Part shown: piece by piece, positions 59,997 to 64,000 of the stretch
Position numbering within the stretch: position 1 is the first letter of the stretch
Layout of the letters: each line of letters begins with the position of its first letter
Source of the DNA: Colwellia sp. C1TZA3
GTDB taxonomy: Bacteria > Pseudomonadota > Gammaproteobacteria > Enterobacterales > Alteromonadaceae
Direction: 5' to 3'
Length of the DNA: 64,000 nucleotides
NCBI RefSeq assembly: GCF_007954265.1
Contig: NZ_VOLS01000001.1
Span: 158,539-222,538 of the forward strand
Notes under the pieces: model-generated
Database searches by the model: none
What the model was told of the DNA's origin: nothing
The model's input: the letters and a program-made list of their open reading frames with translations, nothing else
Program-made: the position numbers and the translations under genes

Positions 59997-60741
59997 GCTT
60001 AAAATATTAATCACGCGCCCTGAAAAAGCTGGGCGCGATCTGCAAGGTTGTCTGCAACAACAGGGGTATCAAAGCTATTGTCAACCGTGCTTTGATTATC
60101 AAGACGGTGCCAGCCTTGAGCAATTACGCGCATTACAACGTCAACTAACTCGCCCGCTGGTGATATTTATTAGCGTCGCGGCAGTAGAGTTTGCCAATAA
60201 ACTGATGCCCATATCCTTATGGTCGACAAAAGAGGTTATTGCCGTTGGTGCTGCCACTGAGCAAGCATTAAAAACTTTAGGCATAAACGCCTTGGTCCCT
60301 ACAAAGCACGATAGCGAGGGTCTGTTGGCGTTGCAGCCATTACAAAACGTGCAAACAAAAGACGTGCTCATTGTCCGTGGTGATGGTGGCCGAGAGCTTA
60401 TCGCAGAAGATTTGCGACGGCGCGGCGCCTCAGTACATTATTTAGAAAGTTATCAGCGTGTTTGGCGAAACTGCTCGCCAAAAGTCATCAAAACATGGCA
60501 TCAACAGCAGATAAATTGTATCTTAATCACTAGTAACGCTTTACTAGAATTCATAGTAAGCTTAATTGATAATTCAGACAATTACTGGCAAGAGCAATGT
60601 CTGTGGATTGTGGCAAGTAATAGAATTGCGCTCAAAGCAGAAGAAATGGGTATTAACCGAGTAATAAATGCCCATGGCGCCAATACCACTGCCATTATTA
60701 ATGCGCTAGCCTATGGCCAGGAATTAAGTCATAGCAAGTGA
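59983..60741 (+). CDS. hemD: Uroporphyrinogen-III synthase
   Basis: 252 residues from the ATG at 59983, which overlaps hemC by 14 bp; a longer frame to 59956 is unlikely since the family starts just before ILITRPE. Cyclises hydroxymethylbilane with inversion of ring D. The sequence is poorly conserved as usual, but [42 protein letters not shown] and LITSNALL match the fold. Confidence 0.92.
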   Translation: MTKHKLKILITRPEKAGRDLQGCLQQQGYQSYCQPCFDYQDGASLEQLRALQRQLTRPLVIFISVAAVEFANKLMPISLWSTKEVIAVGAATEQALKTLGINALVPTKHDSEGLLALQPLQNVQTKDVLIVRGDGGRELIAEDLRRRGASVHYLESYQRVWRNCSPKVIKTWHQQQINCILITSNALLEFIVSLIDNSDNYWQEQCLWIVASNRIALKAEEMGINRVINAHGANTTAIINALAYGQELSHSK

Positions 60742-60808
60742 TATAAACAGCATATTAGCCTAATATATTTAATATGCTTAGCGCCAACATGTAAGATGGG
60801 ATCAGTTC

Positions 60809-62356
60809 ATGAGCGATAAAAAAAAACCCGAGCAAACCAAAGCTGATAATACTTCAGCTGCTGACGACAACATTGAAAATCAAGCCGACTTGTCTACTTC
60901 AAGTACTATCAGCGCACCATTAACTGTGTCTTCGAATAAACCGGCAACAGTTGAGGATAGCGAAAAATCTTCAGCACAAACGCCAGATAAAGTTCCCTAT
61001 ATACCTGAAGATAAAGCACAAAATAAAAATGAAGCTAAAAGCACGGCAACGGCTGGACAAAGCACCCGTCAGACTCAGCCATCATCAAGTAAAAACCATG
61101 ATAAGAGCACCGCACCTGTGAAAAATACCGCATCTACCACTTCAAACAAGTCAAAAACTGACCGCACAGCAACGCCAGCAGAAAAAAGCACAGTAACTCG
61201 TGCTAAGCAAAGTACACAGAAAATTTCAAAAACGGCGGTTGTGGCGTTAATTATGGCACTATTAGCTATTGCCGCCAGTGCCGGTCACTATTATTGGAGT
61301 GAACAACAAAAAGCTCAGTATAACTTGCAACTCAATAAGCTTGTAAAACGCCAATTAGTAGAGAATCAGCAGCAAATCTCGCAACAATTGTTAGAAAATA
61401 AACAGCATATTGCTGAGCAATTTTTACAACGTGAACAAGCAAGTGCAACTGAGCTAAACGCGCTGCACAAAAGCCTTGAGCAACGTGATAATCTGGCAAA
61501 AATCCACGGTGAAACTATTACACAATTACAACAGCAAGTAGCAAGTTTAGGTCAGAAACAACCTAGTGATTGGTTGTTACAAGAAGCGGAGTACCTTATT
61601 CGAGTAGCGTCAAGAAGCTTGTGGCTAGAAAAAGAAACTAGTGCCGCTATTGCCTTACTTAATGACGCCAACTTGCGGATTGAGCAATTAAATGACCCAC
61701 AGTTTTTCGCCTTGCGCCAAATTATTCAACAAGATATCGCCAAGCTACAATTGCTACCAAAACTAGCAACAGATAACGTTATTTTAAAACTGATGACACT
61801 TGCTCAACAAACTAAACAATTACCACTGGCAATGACTAATATTTCAGCAAATAATGACCAAGAAATTGATGTTGAATTAACAGAAAATGCCAGTGATTGG
61901 CGGGAAAACCTTGCCAAAACATGGCACAGTATTACTGCTAAATTTCTTACCATCAGTAAAAAATCAGCAGATTCAAAGCCATTAATGTCCCCGGAGTTTA
62001 CACAAAACTTACGTGAAAATTTGAACTTAAAGTTACAAACCGCCATATGGGCTGCCAGTAAAATGAATCAAGAAGTTTATCAGCAGTCACTAAATGAAAT
62101 TAATCATTGGCTTAAAGATTATTTTGATATGGAAGATATCAGCAATCAGAACTTTGCAAATATTATTCTAAAGCTAAAAAATGAAGTTATTAGCGCTGAA
62201 TACCCAAGTAGATTAGATTCGCTAGCAGCCGTTAGACAGTTATTAGCTCGTAAAAAGAACTTTGTGATACCTTCAAAAGAAAAGCCTAGTGCAGCTGAAG
62301 TGTTAAAAGAAACTGTCATTGAGCCGGTTAATGTTGATCAGCAAGAGGGCGCGTAA
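60809..62356 (+). CDS. hemX: HemX-like membrane protein
   Basis: 515 residues. The first 140 are low-complexity Ser/Thr/Lys/Gln, then a single membrane helix (about 146-166), then a coiled coil (about 175-235, NQQQISQQLLENKQ) and a helical periplasmic domain with the conserved QEAEYLIRVASRSLWLEKE. It is called uroporphyrinogen-III methylase-like, but no methyltransferase domain is present and its function is unknown. The E. coli protein is 393 residues; the excess is mainly the N-terminal tail. It ends in a one-base overlap with hemY. Confidence 0.9.
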   Translation: MSDKKKPEQTKADNTSAADDNIENQADLSTSSTISAPLTVSSNKPATVEDSEKSSAQTPDKVPYIPEDKAQNKNEAKSTATAGQSTRQTQPSSSKNHDKSTAPVKNTASTTSNKSKTDRTATPAEKSTVTRAKQSTQKISKTAVVALIMALLAIAASAGHYYWSEQQKAQYNLQLNKLVKRQLVENQQQISQQLLENKQHIAEQFLQREQASATELNALHKSLEQRDNLAKIHGETITQLQQQVASLGQKQPSDWLLQEAEYLIRVASRSLWLEKETSAAIALLNDANLRIEQLNDPQFFALRQIIQQDIAKLQLLPKLATDNVILKLMTLAQQTKQLPLAMTNISANNDQEIDVELTENASDWRENLAKTWHSITAKFLTISKKSADSKPLMSPEFTQNLRENLNLKLQTAIWAASKMNQEVYQQSLNEINHWLKDYFDMEDISNQNFANIILKLKNEVISAEYPSRLDSLAAVRQLLARKKNFVIPSKEKPSAAEVLKETVIEPVNVDQQEGA

Positions 62357-63546
62357 TGATAAAAATAATTATACTTATCGTTTTTATAATCTCATTAGTC
62401 GCCCTTGCTCCAACACTGATTAGTGACCCTGGCTATATGCAAATATCTTTTGGCGAAACGGTTATAGAATCAACCGTGGTTGCTGGCGTTATCATGTTAA
62501 CGTTGGTTTTTATTACCTTACTACTTAGCCTTAAATTTTTCCGTGGTGGACTAAACTTTAGCTTTGCTGCTTGGAATAAAATTGCTTTTGCCAGTCGTCG
62601 GCGTGCGCTTAAAGATTTTAACAAAGGCATTGCAGCCTACGTGTTAGGTGATTATAAACAAGCTGAGCACTTATTAGCTAAATCATCAGCTAATACATCA
62701 TCTTTTGAGCATATCGCATACCTTGTTGCCGCAGATGCTGCGCAAAAACAAGCGTTAAAACCAAACACCGACCACTATTTATCCTTGCTAGAAAAAACAA
62801 CTAGCAGCTTAAAAGACGCAGGGTTAGAAGCGGTATTAATTAAAATAAAATTACTGATCGGTCAGCATAATTACCCACAAGCACGCGCTGTAATTGATCA
62901 ACACCATAAACATATTGGTCATGACGCACGACTATTGTCGTTAGAAATAGAGTTAAGCTTAATTGAGCAGCGTTTTGACTATGTTATTAAGCAACTGAAT
63001 AGTGCCGAAAAGCAAAAATCGATTAATCCACAAACTATTACGCAATGGCAACAGCAAGCATTTTATGGCGCCTTTAATAGTCAGATTAAGCAACATGATA
63101 ATAATACCTTGATGGCTTATTATCAGCAACTGCCAAAAAAAGTGAAGCAATCAGAAACAGTCGTGCTTGCTTATTGTCAGGTCCTAGCAGAAAACCAAGT
63201 TAATGCACCTTTAGCAAAATTGTTATTACCGATAATAAAGAAAGGGGCGGCAATTGACTTACTAAAAGCGGTCAGAACATTACCTATTAGCCAAGCTGAT
63301 GAGTTAATGGCAGCGGCACAAAAACATTTACACAGTGCGCCACAAAATGCCCTTTGGTTGTCATTGGTTGCTCACTTTGCCACGGCTTCACAGCAATGGT
63401 CGTTAGCAGAGAAGGCATTTAATAGCTTAGTCAACTTAGAAAAGAAGCAATACGATAAAGTCGACTTACTGGCTTTTGCACAAGTACTTGAACACCAAGG
63501 TCAACTTGAAAAATCCAATCAAGTCTTGAGAAAAATTCACCTGTAA
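62356..63546 (+). CDS. hemY: HemY-like inner membrane TPR protein
   Basis: 396 residues (E. coli HemY 398). Two N-terminal membrane helices (residues 1-20, 40-62) and a HemY_N region with GDYKQAEHLLAKSS, then helical TPR-like repeats to the end. Not the protoporphyrinogen oxidase of other bacteria that shares the symbol. Start overlaps the hemX stop (TAATG). A small hairpin (63557-63564 with 63573-63580) follows. Confidence 0.93.
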   Translation: MIKIIILIVFIISLVALAPTLISDPGYMQISFGETVIESTVVAGVIMLTLVFITLLLSLKFFRGGLNFSFAAWNKIAFASRRRALKDFNKGIAAYVLGDYKQAEHLLAKSSANTSSFEHIAYLVAADAAQKQALKPNTDHYLSLLEKTTSSLKDAGLEAVLIKIKLLIGQHNYPQARAVIDQHHKHIGHDARLLSLEIELSLIEQRFDYVIKQLNSAEKQKSINPQTITQWQQQAFYGAFNSQIKQHDNNTLMAYYQQLPKKVKQSETVVLAYCQVLAENQVNAPLAKLLLPIIKKGAAIDLLKAVRTLPISQADELMAAAQKHLHSAPQNALWLSLVAHFATASQQWSLAEKAFNSLVNLEKKQYDKVDLLAFAQVLEHQGQLEKSNQVLRKIHL

Positions 63547-63604
63547 GTGCTCATGGCTAACACTCACTGATAAGTGTTAGGTAAACGTGATAAAGCTTAA
63601 AAAC

Positions 63605-63654
63605 CCTATTTAATAATGGTTATAACCCGATGGTTTAAGCCGCTATTAAATAGG
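63605..63654 (-). terminator. Hairpin overlapping the 3' end of arfA
   Basis: CCTATTTAATA (63605-63615) and TATTAAATAGG (63644-63654) form an 11-bp perfect stem. On the minus strand its 5' arm is the last coding part of arfA (codons for SYLI) and its loop holds the arfA stop codon; GTTTTTAAG follows the 3' arm. It may be both terminator and RNase III target. Confidence 0.75.
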
Positions 63655-63838
63655 ACTCTTGTCCTTTATGTTTTTGCGTTCTTTGATAAGCACCCTTACC
63701 TTTTTTAGCGATAACTATTTGCTGTTTATACCGTCTTGACGTTACAACCGCTGCTAAAAAATTATCTTTAATAACCCCACGGCCCAATTCACAACCACCT
63801 TGATTTTTTTGGTGTTTTTTTACTTTATAGTCAGTCAT
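63635..63838 (-). CDS. arfA: Alternative ribosome-rescue factor ArfA
   Basis: 67 residues (E. coli 72). ArfA rescues ribosomes stalled on nonstop mRNA by recruiting RF2. GRGVIKDNFLAAVV (residues 19-32) and the basic AKKGKGAYQRTQKHKG (44-59) match the conserved ArfA pattern of an IKDN helix followed by KKGKGSY. AAGG lies upstream of the ATG at 63838. The coding end lies in a hairpin, as is known for arfA, whose mRNA is cut to a nonstop form so that tmRNA controls the level. The upstream 159-bp repeat begins 37 bp away. Confidence 0.82.
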   Translation of the reverse strand: MTDYKVKKHQKNQGGCELGRGVIKDNFLAAVVTSRRYKQQIVIAKKGKGAYQRTQKHKGQESYLIAA

Positions 63839-63875
63839 ATTAGCTTACCTTCTGCTTCGTTCATTAAGTTAAATT

Positions 63876-64000
63876 ATACCAGTTCCATTAAGTTTGTGAT
63901 CTTGTTGTGCGCAGGAAAAATAACTCAAGGTAAGGCGCTCGATTGAGCAATAGCTGGCTATTGGGATTGAGAGCAACACAGCCTTGAGCTATTTTAACTA
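63876..64000 (-). repeat. 159-bp palindromic repeat, copy 7 (cut by window end)
   Basis: Reverse orientation; the first 125 bases match copies 3 and 4, and the window then ends. It lies just upstream of arfA. Confidence 0.95.

Noticed and set aside
1..64000. tRNA, rRNA, prophage, toxin-antitoxin or restriction systems
   Set aside because: None was recognised on either strand; the spacers hold repeats, hairpins and leader sequences only.

Overview
The window looks like chromosome from an A+T-rich marine gammaproteobacterium of the Alteromonadales, most like the Colwelliaceae (Colwellia or Thalassotalea). The evidence is the conserved gammaproteobacterial gene clusters (gmk-rpoZ-spoT-trmH-recG, ubiE-ubiJ-ubiB, ilvGMEDA with ilvY-ilvC, lptM-lysA-dapF, hemCDXY), the protein sequences, and the number of c-di-GMP and hybrid-kinase genes. 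Taxonomy is inferred from gene content; no rRNA or tRNA gene was seen.

Layout. 1-7.4 kb: the 3' part of a very large hybrid sensor kinase (degenerate Ser/Thr kinase, AAA ATPase, GAF, HisKA, HATPase, two REC, HPt), followed closely by a REC-GGDEF response regulator. 7.5-14.2 kb: gmk, rpoZ, spoT, ridA, trmH, recG. 14.4-18 kb: ubiE, ubiJ, ubiB (ubiquinone) and a yehS-like gene. 18-23.3 kb: membrane GGDEF protein, rep helicase, ubiK, DUF418 membrane protein. 23.7-36.2 kb: isoleucine/valine synthesis (ilvA, ilvD, ilvE, ilvM, ilvG on the minus strand behind a leader-peptide attenuator; comM divergent; ilvY/ilvC divergent) with a split aspartic-protease gene in between. 36.3-41.2 kb: ppnP, proB, yihG-like acyltransferase, ybdG-like MscS channel, tesB. 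41.5-48.3 kb: accessory stretch with a small hypothetical gene, a TPR protein with a dead GGDEF-like domain, a DUF885 lipoprotein, an AGDEF cyclase and a DUF3630-like gene. 48.4-54.7 kb: cytochrome c, recQ, yigI, rarD, uvrD. 54.9-63.9 kb: yigB, yigA, dapF, lysA, lptM (minus), then cyaY, hemC, hemD, hemX, hemY (plus), and arfA (minus).

The most striking non-coding feature is a 159-bp, nearly palindromic repeat. There are six full copies and one cut by the window end, all intergenic and in both orientations, two of them side by side. A 162-bp element with similar ends but a different core also occurs. One copy supplies the apparent start codon of the aspartic-protease gene, and others lie close upstream of the DUF418 and arfA genes.

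Other points of interest are the loss of catalytic residues in the kinase domain of the hybrid kinase, a readable ilv leader peptide with a competing antiterminator pairing, an arfA gene whose 3' coding end is one arm of a hairpin, and the absence of xerC from its usual place between yigA and yigB. I saw no CRISPR array, prophage, transposase or defence island.
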